Positions 11,113-22,008 of a DNA stretch of 64,000 bases are shown here, piece after piece. The translations under genes were made by a program, and so were the position numbers. Position 1 is the first letter of the stretch. Each line of letters begins with the position of its first letter. The stretch comes from Harmothoe impar. Lineage: Eukaryota; Annelida; Polychaeta; Phyllodocida; Polynoidae. The notes under the pieces are model-generated. The model was not told where the DNA came from and did no database searches. It worked only from the letters and a program-made list of their open reading frames with translations. The DNA is taken from assembly GCA_947462335.1 (NCBI GenBank), contig OX381710.1, positions 24,087,772-24,151,771 on the forward strand, written 5' to 3'.

Positions 11113-11178
11113 GGTCGTTCTGCAGACTGCAGCGTCTTATCATGCAGTTTGTGTACCCACTTGTTGGCGTGCCGGATG

Positions 11179-11193
11179 CCACCAGAGGGCCCC
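11179..11193 (+). promoter_or_regulatory. CTCF-like motif
   Basis: CCACCAGAGGGCCCC matches the bilaterian CTCF core. It lies just before a run of 16 C. Motif match only. Confidence 0.3.
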
Positions 11194-11293
11194 ACCAGTA
11201 ACCCCCCCCCCCCCCCGCCTCGTGTAGGTGTGGGAGTATTTGTACACCATGTAGAGGACGGGGTGGCAAGGCCAACCACCAGCGTGTTTTAAT

Positions 11294-11780
11294 CTCTCCG
11301 TGCCCACGTGCCCAGATTAAATATAACCCCATCTTAACTGGAAATCACAAGTACACAGCTAGATATATATACACCAACGTCTGGCTGATTTAACACTTAC
11401 ATCTGACACACACATGCATGCAGATATATCTAAATGCTTGTGAATGTAGTAGCGGTATGTATAGGCCTACGGGGATATCTTTACACAGGCATTACAGTCA
11501 TTTTATGATCTTTTGAATAGTGATTTTCTAAACATAAAGTGTCGAGTTTATCATTCTCCGCAACTAACACCAGACAAGATATTGTGACAGATATGCACAT
11601 ACAAGTAAAATATCCCTTCTTTTTCTCCCACCAATATCAATAGCTGCAATCTTTCTCATGTTTTTTTTCCTTGTTCTAGTTGTTAATAGTGTGTAGAGTA
11701 CACCGTAGACGAGTTTCGTCAATGCATTCATGCGTTATTATATCCGTGTGCCCTGGAGAAGATAACGTTTAAACTGTTTA
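11294..11780. other. no gene seen
   Basis: AT-rich, with TATATA and ACACAC stretches. Leads into the candidate exon at 11811. Confidence 0.4.
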
Positions 11781-11810
11781 CTTTGGGGTACTGTTCACAC
11801 TTTTCAGACT

Positions 11811-11965
11811 TAACCGACTTCTTACCCCCTGGGCACACACCCAACCACTACCACTCCTCCAAAGTTGCTGAGTCAGCACCTGGCGCCCTTGGGCCGCATG
11901 GGGAGTGTACTGGGGCAGGTAGTGAGCAGCTCATGGTTTTGGAGCAGCAGCCAACTGCTCAGGTC
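11811..11965 (+). CDS. candidate exon, unknown protein
   Basis: A strong acceptor (GTTCACACTTTTCAG) opens a frame reading DLTDFLPPGHTPNHYHSSK, VAESAPGALGPHGECTGAG and SEQLMVLEQQPTAQ. It then meets CAG followed by GTCTGA, which is either a weak donor or an in-frame TGA. It could be an internal or a last exon. The composition (P, H, S, G, Q) suggests a disordered region, for example of a regulator. A MITE begins about 60 bases downstream. Confidence 0.4.
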
Positions 11966-12020
11966 TGACTCACGATAAACTCATCTGGTGGTGGCTGTAG
12001 TAGGCTGCGGTTCTGGCCCC

Positions 12021-12258
12021 CTAAGCCTTTAAGGGCCGTATAGTGCTGTAATACATTATACCCTTTGTCGTCATGATGCATGACTGCAGCCCTTGTGAGT
12101 AACCTGTTAGGGCTGCCTTCAAGCATCATGCCGACCATACAGGGTTGATACACTCCCGAAGGATCGGCATGATGCATGGATGTAGCCCCGGTGAGTATCT
12201 ATATAGACTCGCCAGTACTGCATTCATGCATCATGACGACAAAGGGCCTTAAAGGGCT
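12021..12258. mobile_element. TTAA-type multi-hairpin MITE, copy 4
   Basis: It starts CTAAGCCTTTAAGGGCCGTA and ends GACGACAAAGGGCCTTAAAGGG; the outer right arm is shortened. The internal dyads GGATCGGCATGATGCATG and GCATTCATGCATCATGACGA are clear. Confidence 0.75.
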
Positions 12259-12436
12259 GGTGGCTTGAGGTCGCAGCAGCCTGACCACAGAGTTAATCCC
12301 CAACATTATGTGTCAATCACGGAAAATGCATTTGTCAAGTGTAGCTATCTGCCTAATGGTGACCTCCTCCTACGTACCGTCCACTCAGGCCGCCCCCACT
12401 GTTAGCAGTCACTTACTGCCCCGTTACAACCCTGTT

Positions 12437-12709
12437 TTAACCCTTTAGGCACCGCCTCATGCCTTAATGATTCATGTTCATTTGTCAGCATGATGCATTA
12501 TTACAGCGCCGACGAGTAACTCGCCGGCACTGTATCGGTGCATCATGTCGACCCCTCGGGGTGTATGAATCCCATAGGGTCGGCTTGATTCCCTCCTCCA
12601 TTACACTTTCCGTTCCTTGTACCTGCCTCCCTCCTCTCCCGGGTATGTCGCAACACGACGATAAAAGGTCATAGTGCATTAAAGCACTATGCTGCCCTTA
12701 GAGGTTTAA
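12437..12709. mobile_element. TTAA-type MITE, copy 5, with foreign segment
   Basis: TTAA on both sides (12437-12440, 12706-12709) and family ends. The second half carries about 60 bases (12588-12652) absent from other copies and similar to 9460-9525 in this window. Confidence 0.8.
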
Positions 12710-13351
12710 CACGGTTCGGCCTCATTGTGTCCCACCACAAAACGACACCAAACTGGCTGTAGGATGTGTGTGGGTGGTCAGGTTAATGTCAACTTGTGAC
12801 CTGACACACCACACCACTGTCACATCAACCTTTATCAGTAGGCTCAACTTGCAACATAATATGATACATCATGTGAAATACTCAGTAAACACTTTTTTGA
12901 TGAATTAGTATTGATAATTGAAATGGTGGATTTTGGCTCCTTCAGTTCATATACATTGTACATGCATAAGCCCCCTTGTCCATACTTCGCTTTACTTAAT
13001 GCCAACTGGTCGGTAACTTATCCCAGGCGTAAGGAGTACAATGTACCTACTTCTTCTTCTATAGATTTCAGTTAGCTGGGAGGGCTGTCCATACAATATA
13101 TACTACATTCTTTTTTTTTCGACCTCTGATTTCCACATGATTTCGTGTATATATGTATGTATATACGTAATACTTACAAAGAATTATGGTTGTGATGGGT
13201 CATCATAACAAAATACATATGACATTTCCTGTGGACCAGGAAGCACTTAAGTGTAACCTTGCACCTTCATCATGTACAATAATATAACACTTGAACTGAA
13301 ATAACTCAATGAATGATGCACAGATAACACACGAGGCTTAGAGAAGAGAAT
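12710..13351. other. no gene seen
   Basis: AT-rich sequence with TATA-type runs near 13145. No supported exon or repeat family recognised. Confidence 0.4.
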
Positions 13352-13553
13352 GGTTGTGTTCAGGTAACATGGGGCCAAAAACGGGAATAGGTAGGTCGAT
13401 TAAAAACATTATTTGTACATTTGTAGTATATGACATTGAAACTTTTCATACATTTTACCATCACCATGTGTGAGTTTTGACAAATCTTTTCAAAAGGCCA
13501 CAAAAGACTTTAGGGTAAGGGCTAGAATATATTCGAGTTACCTGAACACAACC
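13352..13553. mobile_element. short TIR element (MITE-like)
   Basis: GGTTGTGTTCAGGTAAC at 13352-13368 is repeated as a perfect inverted copy at 13537-13553. The interior is AT-rich with no coding. The end words resemble the GTTTCAGGTTAC words of the Harbinger-like elements at 26.6 and 35.1 kb. No clear target duplication. Confidence 0.6.
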
Positions 13554-13592
13554 TTTTCAGTTTAACACCTGGGTTGCTGCTGCAGTACTCAC

Positions 13593-13703
13593 CCCTGTCG
13601 TGGAAGGTCCTGAAGAGCTTGGTGCTGCTGCGGTTACGGCCCGGGGTGTCCTTGAGGTACTTCTGGACCTCGTTACCTCTCAGTGTAGACCGACCTGTCC
13701 GCG
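13593..13703 (-). CDS. internal exon, unknown protein (best exon in window)
   Basis: On the minus strand a good acceptor (TGTGTGTGCTTTCAG) opens a 111-base segment that ends at GACAGGG before a consensus GTGAGTAC donor. The segment is 2+108+1 bases, a symmetric-phase exon. It reads RTGRSTLRGNEVQKYLKD then TPGRNRSSTKLFRTFHDRG. Third positions are almost all C or G (AAC GAG GTC CAG AAG TAC CTC AAG GAC ACC), unlike the AT-rich surroundings. The peptide is basic and looks conserved, but I cannot name the family. No neighbouring minus-strand exon is certain. A short TIR element lies 40 bases downstream in the intron. Confidence 0.6.
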
Positions 13704-13776
13704 CTGAAAGCACACACAACAACACACATTTAGTACTTTTGTCATTTTAATTTACATTTCATTCTTGACATTTAAT

Positions 13777-13835
13777 CCATTAAAGGCCGCATCGTGTTCT
13801 AATGTGTTATACTCTGTATCGTTATGCTGCATGTT
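13777..13835. mobile_element. TTAA-type MITE, end fragment
   Basis: AATCCATTAAAGGCCGCATCGTG and the following 40 bases match the left end of the family. The rest is missing. Confidence 0.55.
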
Positions 13836-14820
13836 GGAATCAATTTAAAGCACAACCAATGAATTCAGAAGAGGCTTTAGGGGCTAGCGATATCAAGAGT
13901 CACCATTTCAGTGCTGTAGCTCATTTTAAACATCTAGATATCATTTGAAGGTCAATTGTGATTAAATTAAATCATGTTCCCCCAAGACGTTCGCAGAGCC
14001 ACTAGACGTGCTTTATTGGTTCTATAGTGAAGGATTTCACATTATGCATGGGCTGCTTCCATCATTCAGACCCATTGTATTGTATAGAGCTACACATAGC
14101 ACCCTACACCTCCCAATACCATAGTACAATGTGGATAAAGCCAAGGTCCTCCAGGACGTAATAACACAGGTGTTTGTACGGCAATGACCAAGTAGTGGCA
14201 GATAAGGCGCCGTCATACTAACCCCATTACTGTGTCAATCAGGGGGCCAGCATGGTGCAGGGGGGTCGTACACATGTCATGGGGTCTCCCTATCACTCAG
14301 CATGTTCATTAGGATACACCTGTATCACCTATCAGCATCACTATCACCATGACCTCCCTGGCACCCCAGCAGAGTTCATCAATACACAGGACATGACAGT
14401 ATCAGCTGTGATGTGGTTGGGACATGGTTGGGACATGGCAGGAACAGGACTCACCTGCTCTTAGCAGCACTGTGTGATGATAAATGTGGGGGTAACTGTT
14501 GTTACATATAGTCTATTCAGAAACCAAGATGTTGAATGTGGTGGAATCTCATTTATCTATGTAGATACAGCGGTTTAAGCACCATAGCATGTACGCCACA
14601 TAGAGAGACATGTACATAACATGCACCTATTTTTTATTGGATGGGGGCTGATGGGTGGGGTAGGACTAATATTACTCTAATCACATGACGAATATGTCAG
14701 TGGTGTGTCCTGATAAATGTTACATTCTGGAATAGCATGCTAACTTTCTGAATCTGAATCGTCCATTGCATCATTGACTTCATCTACCAATACATATGGT
14801 TACATAATTATCAGTGACTT
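13836..14820. other. no gene called; weak coding-like patch 14330-14460
   Basis: A plus frame at 14252-14464 contains HHYHHDLPGTPAEFINTQDM after an ATCAG acceptor-like site, but no consensus donor follows. The remainder is ordinary AT-rich DNA. Confidence 0.35.
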
Positions 14821-15029
14821 CAAGCAGGCTAGCTCGGCCCATGTCGTGGGTACGTGCACATCTTTATGTATTAGTTAGTGACCCTGTTCCAACCTCCCAC
14901 TTAGTCTGTTCCATTCACCCTGCCTATTCTGGGCATGTTGCGGTCAGCATGCATACAAAAACCGTATTTCTTGACATACCAACTGCGACCGATCTTAATC
15001 TAATTCCAATTACAGCCCTAACGATGCCC

Positions 15030-15404
15030 CCAGCCCAGGGGGCTTCCCCCCTCCCCTCCTCCTTCAGCCCCTCCCCCCCCCCCCCCGTGCGTGTATCGGG
15101 GGCGTGGTGCTGTGGGCGCGGCGCGGTGGGCAGTCCTGTTGACCGGCCGGGTCCCCTGATGCTTCCTTTGGTCACCTGGCGCCCTCAGGTCGACGTCCCT
15201 AGTGTGATGGCGCGCCGTGTGGGGGCGTGGCGGTACGGGATCACACTGCGCGCGGCGCCACCAGAGGGCGCCCCGACCACATCCAGGACGAGGCGCTCAC
15301 GCGGGGCATTGTGGGCCTGTGTTCCGCTCACCAGCACGGAATAACACCTGCCGCTGGTGCCGTCACCCCCCGGGGTGGTCACGGTCAAGGCAGGCCCTCC
15401 ACAA
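15030..15404. other. CpG-rich island, strand of coding unclear
   Basis: GC- and CpG-rich block with a run of about 17 C near 15068. Frames are open on both strands. One plus frame follows an acceptor-like CGCCCTCAG at 15188 (VDVPSVMARRVGAWRYGITL). A second plus frame reads DHIQDEALTRGIVGLCSAHQ. A minus frame reads CYSVLVSGTQAHNAPRERLV. I cannot choose between exon and promoter-type island. A MITE copy abuts its right edge. Confidence 0.35.
15258..15272 (+). promoter_or_regulatory. CTCF-like motif
   Basis: CCACCAGAGGGCGCC, close to the ideal CTCF core, inside the CpG-rich block. Confidence 0.4.
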
Positions 15405-15630
15405 ACAACCCCTTTAAAGGCCGCATAGTTCTTTATATACCCTTCATCACTATGATGCATGATTAGAATCGCCATTGCTGTATCCATGTATCATGCCCCA
15501 TGAAGGATTTTCTACACTCCCTTAGGATCGGCATGATGTATGGATGCAGCACTGGCGAGGGATGCATGAATGCATCATGACGATAAAGGGCATAGCACAT
15601 TAAATCATTATGCGGCCCTTAAAGAGACAA
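15405..15630. mobile_element. TTAA-type multi-hairpin MITE, copy 6
   Basis: Ends CCCCTTTAAAGGCCGCATAG and ATCATTATGCGGCCCTTAAAGA. Internal GGATCGGCATGATGTATG dyads are present. The TTAA flanks have decayed. Confidence 0.72.
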
Positions 15631-17730
15631 GGGCGTTCAGCCATAGCCACTTTGCATTCGGGTATAGCTAAATACCATGACAAAATTGGCTATGGAATGT
15701 AAATAAAACAATTAGACCCAGTGGCTTGGAAACATTATAATGATTATCATGTCTTATTGTGATTATATCGTCCAGACTATATTGTCTTTGAAAAAGCCTT
15801 CAGCTAGTATGTATTCGTGAATTGTCTTATAGCGTCTAATAGTGTCTAGACCCATGCAGAGATATGTAGGAATGTAGCAAATTTAGGTTTGGGCATCATC
15901 CCATGGCTATTACCTGTAGTAAATCTTACACCAGGTGGAGGGTAGAAATAGTCAAAGGTGTTCTGGTGGCATTTGATAAAAAGCAGGGTAAGCAGTCTTC
16001 CCATGCCTGCGCTGCAGGGGAGAGGAGCACCCTATACCCTTATAATCTACACAGCCCCGGTAGGTGGGGCCCTACCTATAAGACATGGCCTTGAGATAGA
16101 CCGTCCAGACTGCCAGAATTATAGAGTATTGATACTGTGGGTGGGACAGGTGTGTAAGTCAGGTCGGCAGCTTTTACCTATAAAACACCAATACGAAAAT
16201 AGCCCCGACTTGGGGGAGGGTGAGATGGGATGTAGATAACAGCCTGGTCTGCTATCAGGGCACCCCCTCCTGCAGATAAGATGTTCACAGAGCCACTAGA
16301 CAGGCCTGCAGCTCTACTTGATGACGGGAATTTATGGAGAAACTCCTGCCGCCGGCCCCACATCTCTCAGTGCGAGCTGCTCGCCGGCATCCCGCACCAT
16401 TCATCATGAGCAGGCATTCCGAGCAGTAGATCGAGCAGCTCGTGGGACCAAACTCTGGGGCATGGGGTCTCCATATCTATATGTAACGGGGGTGGGGCAG
16501 CATCAGCCAACGGCAGCAGCGCCCACCAAGTGGACGTCTTTCTATGGTGTAGCTTGTAGGGTGCGGGAGGTTTATGGGGGCAGTGCCCTTCAGTCCAAAG
16601 AGCAGCTCAGAGGAGACCTACAACTGGTCACTGTCAACGTTGAGCAATCTGTCAGCCATGAGAGGGACCAAACGTTCTGCACCACTTGTAATATTGCCAC
16701 TCGACCATGGCACTAGGGACACTAGACCATGTGCTTTGTGGCAGACCCATGTCTCTAACACCCTCCATGTGATTCATTGATATCCATATCCACATACATC
16801 AGCATTCACCGGCTATGTTAATATCAAAGTCAGTGTGTGACGATATCCTAGTTTACGGATACAAGGTAGAGCAGCCCTTTGCTTGGTCTTATCCCAACTT
16901 CACCTTGGTACCACCTTGGTACCAGGAAGGTGCATGGTCTGCCATAAACTACAGGGTGATGCCCTAACTTGTATTTCATTGTGTCTGGAATCAATTTATT
17001 CAACATCATGAAACATGAATATTTCGGTTAACTTAAGCAGCCATGACATGACTCCCCCAGGGATCATGATATCTAACACAAATAGCATTAATCCTGGCGA
17101 TAAATTGATTTTTTAAAGTTGTTACCATATATGGGATATTATGTATATAATTATTTAATGTGACCTAGGTTGAGATATGATGGTATATGTTGATCCCACC
17201 ATGGAGATTGTAAGTATATTGCATTATATTGACGTCATAAATTGGTTAACTACTAAGCATAAATATGCGATATGATGAACTATATTTTATGAACATGTGT
17301 AAATAGAAAGTGAAAGTACGTGTTTCCGTATCGCAAACATGTATAAGCATGTGGTCTGCAAAGCATATCATTTATTTCACTGACACATTGGATAGTCATA
17401 TGGAATTCATACTGGCCGACCGAATTGTGGTCTGAAAATTCAAAATTGAAATTGCAATATACAGTGATTCAATATTGAAACTCACTGAATTGAATCATTT
17501 TCAAAATTAAGAACCAGATATTTTTAATGAAGGATTCCACTCATCTGTTTAGAGCAAAATTGTACACATATATCTTGATTCTCATGACAAAAGAAGATGA
17601 CTGATCCCTTAATGTCTACCTTGTAAAATATTTAAGACATTCCATCCACATTAAATTTACCTGTTTCCGTGGGTGTAGGTTGGTGGTTCTGAAGTAGAAC
17701 CAGTGGCAGGTATTGGATACCTATATACCA
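15631..17730. other. no gene called; open frame 16318-16716
   Basis: A 132-codon plus frame (16318-16716) overlaps a second plus frame at 16574-16780 that reads SPKSSSEETYNWSLSTLSNL. Both look mildly coding and cannot both be right. Splice signals are weak. The flanks are AT-rich and featureless. Confidence 0.3.
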
Positions 17731-17986
17731 TTAACAAGGGCCGCATAGTCATCTATCAAATGTTTTATGTCCTTTGTCAACATGATGCATTCATGAATGG
17801 AGGCCTGATAAGTTCTTACTGGCACCAGGACTGCATTCATGCATCATACCGACCCTTTGGGAGAGCACCTGAAGTGTCAACATGAATACAGCACTGCTGA
17901 GTTACCTGCCAGGGCTACTGCATCCATGCATCATGATGACAAATGGCACAGAGAATTAAAACACTATGCCGCCTTTAGAGAGTTAA
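17731..17986. mobile_element. TTAA-type multi-hairpin MITE, copy 7
   Basis: TTAA at both ends (17731-17734, 17983-17986), left end AAGGGCCGCATAG, right end ACACTATGCCGCC. Internal dyads have diverged. Confidence 0.75.
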
Positions 17987-19570
17987 TCTACCTTCAATGC
18001 TCGCTGTCAGATAACATCAGGCTGCTTTTTACAGTAACACGGCATGTCACAGAAGGTGCTATATATGTGTACACATTTCATCTAGGCACTACAGACTCAA
18101 GTCACCCAGACTGGCATGAAGTGGGTTAGTGGGGGAAGGAGTGACAAAGAATTAGTAAGAATGTGACACTTTGAGTGCGGTGCTGTGGGGTGCTGCTGCA
18201 ACCCCTGGACGCTAGGCCTCAGCCGTCATACGCATTTATGAGAGCAGGGCTGCTCCATGCAGAAAGGATGATCCGTACACCCACACATGGGGTATCCTTT
18301 CTCGGTGACTGCTTTTGTACATTCCACCTGGTTTAACACCTGTCTCCTCCAGCTACCTACACCCCTGGAGGAGGGCATTAAACTGAATATCAGCAGTCAT
18401 AGATTTTCATTAAAGGCCGACTCTATGGTTGTGGTGCTGCTTAACATTGGTACTGCCTTTGATCTTTCTCGTGTTTTCCATACAGTGGAACTCACGTACT
18501 ATCTGGATTAAAACATTCTTCACATGTGTGCATCATTTATTTCTTTGTATGAAGAGCTATGACATAGTGAGGAACAGTTGCAAGAAGGGAATGAAAGGTA
18601 TACATGTAGAAATCTTCTCTTACTCAAAAATGTGTGAAGGCGTGAATCATATCACAAATGGTTCATTAAACTCGGAATGTTGGTGATAGAAGGGGAAAAA
18701 CTCTGAAAGAGAGAGTGACCACCAGTTCTGTGAACAACACAGTGATCACCTATATCTAAGCAAACGCTCTATCCTCCCCTCTTTGTACATGTGCTTTATG
18801 CATATTGCCAGTCCGCAAATCATCGTCTTTGTCAGCCCATATAGTTTGCCCTCGTTGCATATTGACTAATTTATGTTATAAATTAATCAAATTCCAAGTA
18901 CGTGTCATATGTGGCACATTTGTATCAGAATTCCCCATGGTTACAGAACATGGCTACAAAGTTCAAACTAGACTAATCTCCTGTTTGGATAACATGTCAA
19001 ATGTTTCATTTAATGAGTGATATCATATCAGACCTGAACCTACGGGATCACTCCCATCCCGATAGTATTAAACATTGAATAGTAACATCTACTTTTTATT
19101 CTGTGTGCCCCCATGGAATGAGGTAGAAAGGGGACAAGGCAAGTGTTTATGGATATGCCATTTCACAACCCATTCCTTTAGTTTACTTTGGAATAGGTCT
19201 CACAGTCTTGTTTAACCCAAGCCACAGGAGACCACTTCAAGCAGACAGCAGCCTTTGCTGCGTGTAAGTTGGGGGAGGTAGGGGTTATGGGGCTTTGTGT
19301 ATTTCACAAAAAGAAGAAGGGGTGTGCAGGGCGACTGCGTGGGGGAGAGTCAATGCCGATTACAGGCGATTAGCCGCGGCTCAGTTCACAATGCCCACCA
19401 CCTACACACAGTGCCGCATGACCATGGCATTTGTACATCATCAAATGTTGTAGTTTGAGACATGTTGGCAGGAGGCATTACATGGGGGAGCTGTGTATGT
19501 ATGTTTTACCACGTCTGGGGGCAGGAAGACATAGCTCATATTGGAGGTGGCACTGTTCTCTGTCTCTCAG
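17987..19570. other. no gene seen
   Basis: Mostly AT-rich. A small dyad CTCCTCCAG...CTGGAGGAG lies at about 18345-18374. Short plus frames (18287-18686) are AT-rich and unconvincing. Confidence 0.4.
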
Positions 19571-19688
19571 CACCCACCGTCCCCACCTCTGTACATGCAC
19601 CCTGCCCACGTGCAGTCACATCGGCACCCAGCAGTAAATACAGCAATGACAGCCAAGCACATTTTTGCTACACTTTGGATATCAACTT
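19571..19688 (+). CDS. candidate internal exon, unknown protein
   Basis: A strong pyrimidine tract and acceptor (TGTTCTCTGTCTCTCAG) precede the segment, and a GTAAGC donor follows. All three frames are open across the 118 bases. The most protein-like reads HPPSPPLYMHPAHVQSHRHP then AVNTAMTAKHIFATLW, with another giving APTVPTSVHAPCPRAVTSAP. The signals are good but the frame is unresolved. No family recognised. It lies about 600 bases before the 20287-20481 candidate on the same strand. Confidence 0.4.
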
Positions 19689-19690
19689 GT

Positions 19691-20286
19691 AAGCAAAGTG
19701 CCTTCCAGCAACTCTCAACGGACATACTTTTAATTCTATTACAGAGGTAATAAAAGTCGCCAAGAGACGCTTTTCTTGTTTTGTGTATGGTAGGGACCTG
19801 CATGTAAAATGCCATATATCTAGTTAGGGTAAGGGGAAATCCCCGGGGAAAATCATCTATGACGTATATCGAAGATGCACAGAGATTTCCAAAGTTCAAA
19901 CTATATCTAAGTCAAAACGTGGATCCATGATATTAAATCACTTTGTATCATATCATATTCAGTATAAATGAGGTGGTCTGGTTTGCGTGACATGTTAAAA
20001 CAGCCGTTATTCTAAACAAATCCATATTTTGATAAAATACGACTCATGATGCCTTATTAAAGAGCACATAGATTTATATTAGTTATGTGAAGGACACACC
20101 CATGAGTCCTTGGAGGAAGCAGGAGGAAATGAGGGGGTTCATTTACAGATTCTGACAGATCCCATGAGGACAGTGTGTGGCAGAGGGTGTGTGGAATGGT
20201 GTCTGTGTGTGTTGGGTGGGGGGGGGGGGGGTATGGGGTGACTGGGGGTTGATCCCAAAGCCGCTACCACTTCTGTCTTGTGTAAG
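19691..20286. other. no gene seen; G tract
   Basis: AT-rich, then a GT stretch and 14 G at about 20218. Could be the intron between the two plus-strand exon candidates. Confidence 0.35.
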
Positions 20287-20481
20287 TCGCGGCCAAGGCC
20301 GGCCTGCCGCCGGTATCCGATACGGCGGCGGCTAGTTTTTGTTTCGTGAAATTTGTGATGGTACGACAAGTATTTGGCAACACGGGGCCCGTCTTAAAGG
20401 AGGAGGTGGAGGAGGAGGCAGCTGTCTGTCTGCGGCTGTTGTCTCTGCACATACACCTACTGGAGGTACTAGGGGCGTCAG
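20287..20481 (+). CDS. candidate exon, unknown protein
   Basis: The open frame begins after a TAA at 20283 and an acceptor-like CTTGTGTAAG, and closes at GCGTCAG before a consensus GTGAGC donor. It reads AKAGLPPVSDTAAASFCFVK, MVRQVFGNTGPVLKEEVEEE and AAVCLRLLSLHIHLLEVLGA. The middle is acidic and the end is a leucine-rich, likely helical stretch. The ATG at 20358 could instead start a first exon, since the upstream part is CpG-rich. A further frame piece (VKAAPGAIDNTPQDVI) follows an acceptor at about 20528. A MITE copy begins at 20577. Confidence 0.42.
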
Positions 20482-20576
20482 GTGAGCCCCCCCCCCCCTG
20501 CAGTAACACTGAGTGGTCTCTGCTACAGGTAAAGGCGGCACCTGGGGCCATAGACAACACTCCACAAGACGTCATC

Positions 20577-20820
20577 TTAACCCTTTAATGGCCGCACAGT
20601 GTTTTAATGCACGAGGTCCTCTATCGACATGATTCATGAATGCGAATCTACTCACCAGGGCTGCATGGAAGCAGTACATCGACCCTTTGATGTTGATGAC
20701 CTCCCAAAGGATCGGCATGATGCTTGAATGCATGGCTAGGTGAATATACTCCCAAGACCTGCATTTATGCATCATGACAACGGAGGGTATGAAAGCACAA
20801 TGCGGTCCTTAAAGGGTTAA
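20577..20820. mobile_element. TTAA-type multi-hairpin MITE, copy 8
   Basis: A cleanly bounded copy: TTAA at 20577-20580 and 20817-20820, ends CCCTTTAATGGCCGCACAGTG and CACAATGCGGTCCTTAAAGGG. The internal hairpin words are in both orientations. Confidence 0.85.
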
Positions 20821-21690
20821 GATGTACGGCTCCCAGCCCCACCACCTCCCCACGTATATTATATGTGTATAGGGACACCTCGGGCGGAAAACAAAGCACC
20901 CTCAAATGGCCACCATATCTACATCGTTTTAACTTATCTTGTCACCGTTTCGTTTCTTGGTGAGACAAATGGGTTTTGTCATTATTCTAGTTTTAGGACT
21001 TCCTCAGGGAACATCTCCGACGCCGTGAACAATATGAGGAGGCCTACTGCCGGTGCATACTCAGAAAAGTCAGCGTCATTGTCGCTAAAACCAATGACGC
21101 TGACTTTTCTGAGGGTGTATGTATAACTGCCTGGCTGTGAGGGGATCTTCATGACTCACCTCGAGAATTTTCATTTGTATGTTATATGAGAAACTAGTTT
21201 GAGATCGCTAATGTTAAATCATTGCATCTTTAAACATATTCAATTAATGCATTCTAAATAGTCTAACATGATATATAGTAAAGGACAAATAGGGCAGTAG
21301 AAGGGCCCACTACAGAACTAGTGACGATGAATGCATTGCCTGTGTTGGTCATATATAGCTACATGAAGAGAGTATCACCATGGTACAACGTGCAGGGAGG
21401 ACCTCACTGAGGTCACACCCAGTTTTTTGAGTGGTTTGAACAGGGCCTTGGTCCTTCCGGTGCAGGCGGCATGTGACAGGGGTTTGGTTATGGTTGTAGG
21501 GGTGGTGGTGTCTGTATTTGGTGCTGGTTGTTGTGGAACGTGTGTGGCCGCCGACCTCCTGTTTATCTCTGCCTACTACACGGCCATGCTGCCCCGCGCC
21601 ATCACGTAGCAGCCCGGCCGAGTACCGGTCCGGTCCCATATTAAAGGCTGCAACTCTCTCTCACTGTGTAGAGGCCGCACATATCCTACC
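20821..21690. other. no gene called; ambiguous frames 21380-21640
   Basis: Apart from the hairpin at 21060-21113, a CpG-rich patch (21430-21610) has a hydrophobic plus frame (VMVVGVVVSVFGAGCC) and an opposing minus frame (GPDRYSAGLLRDGAGQHGRV). Without splice support neither is called. Confidence 0.35.
21060..21113. ncRNA. perfect 22-bp hairpin, possible small-RNA precursor
   Basis: CTCAGAAAAGTCAGCGTCAT plus TG pairs without mismatch with 21092-21113 across a 10-base loop (TCGCTAAAAC). Pairing continues outward for about 6 more pairs with a mismatch. Size and loop fit a microRNA precursor, but the perfect stem equally fits a decayed foldback. I do not recognise it as a known miRNA. Confidence 0.35.
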
Positions 21691-21704
21691 GTCATACATT
21701 ATAT

Positions 21705-22008
21705 ACAGCCATACACCCGGACATATACACCATACAGTCACATACCACCATACAGCCATACACCCGGGCATACACCATACAGTCACATACCACCATACAG
21801 CCATACACCCGGAAATATACACCATACAGTCACATACCACCATACAGTCATACACCCGGGCATACACCATACAGTCACATACCACCATACAGCCATACAC
21901 CCAGACATATACACCATACAGTCACATACCACCATACAGCTATACACCCGGACATACACCATACAGTCACATACCACCATACAGCCATACACCCGGGCAT
22001 ACACCATA
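21705..22008. repeat. 45-bp minisatellite, left part
   Basis: The unit is CATACACCATACAGTCACAT + ACCACCATACAGCCATACAC + CCGGG. 45 bp is 15 codons, so several frames on both strands stay open. It is interrupted at 22009 by a TIR element and resumes at 23226. Confidence 0.95.
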
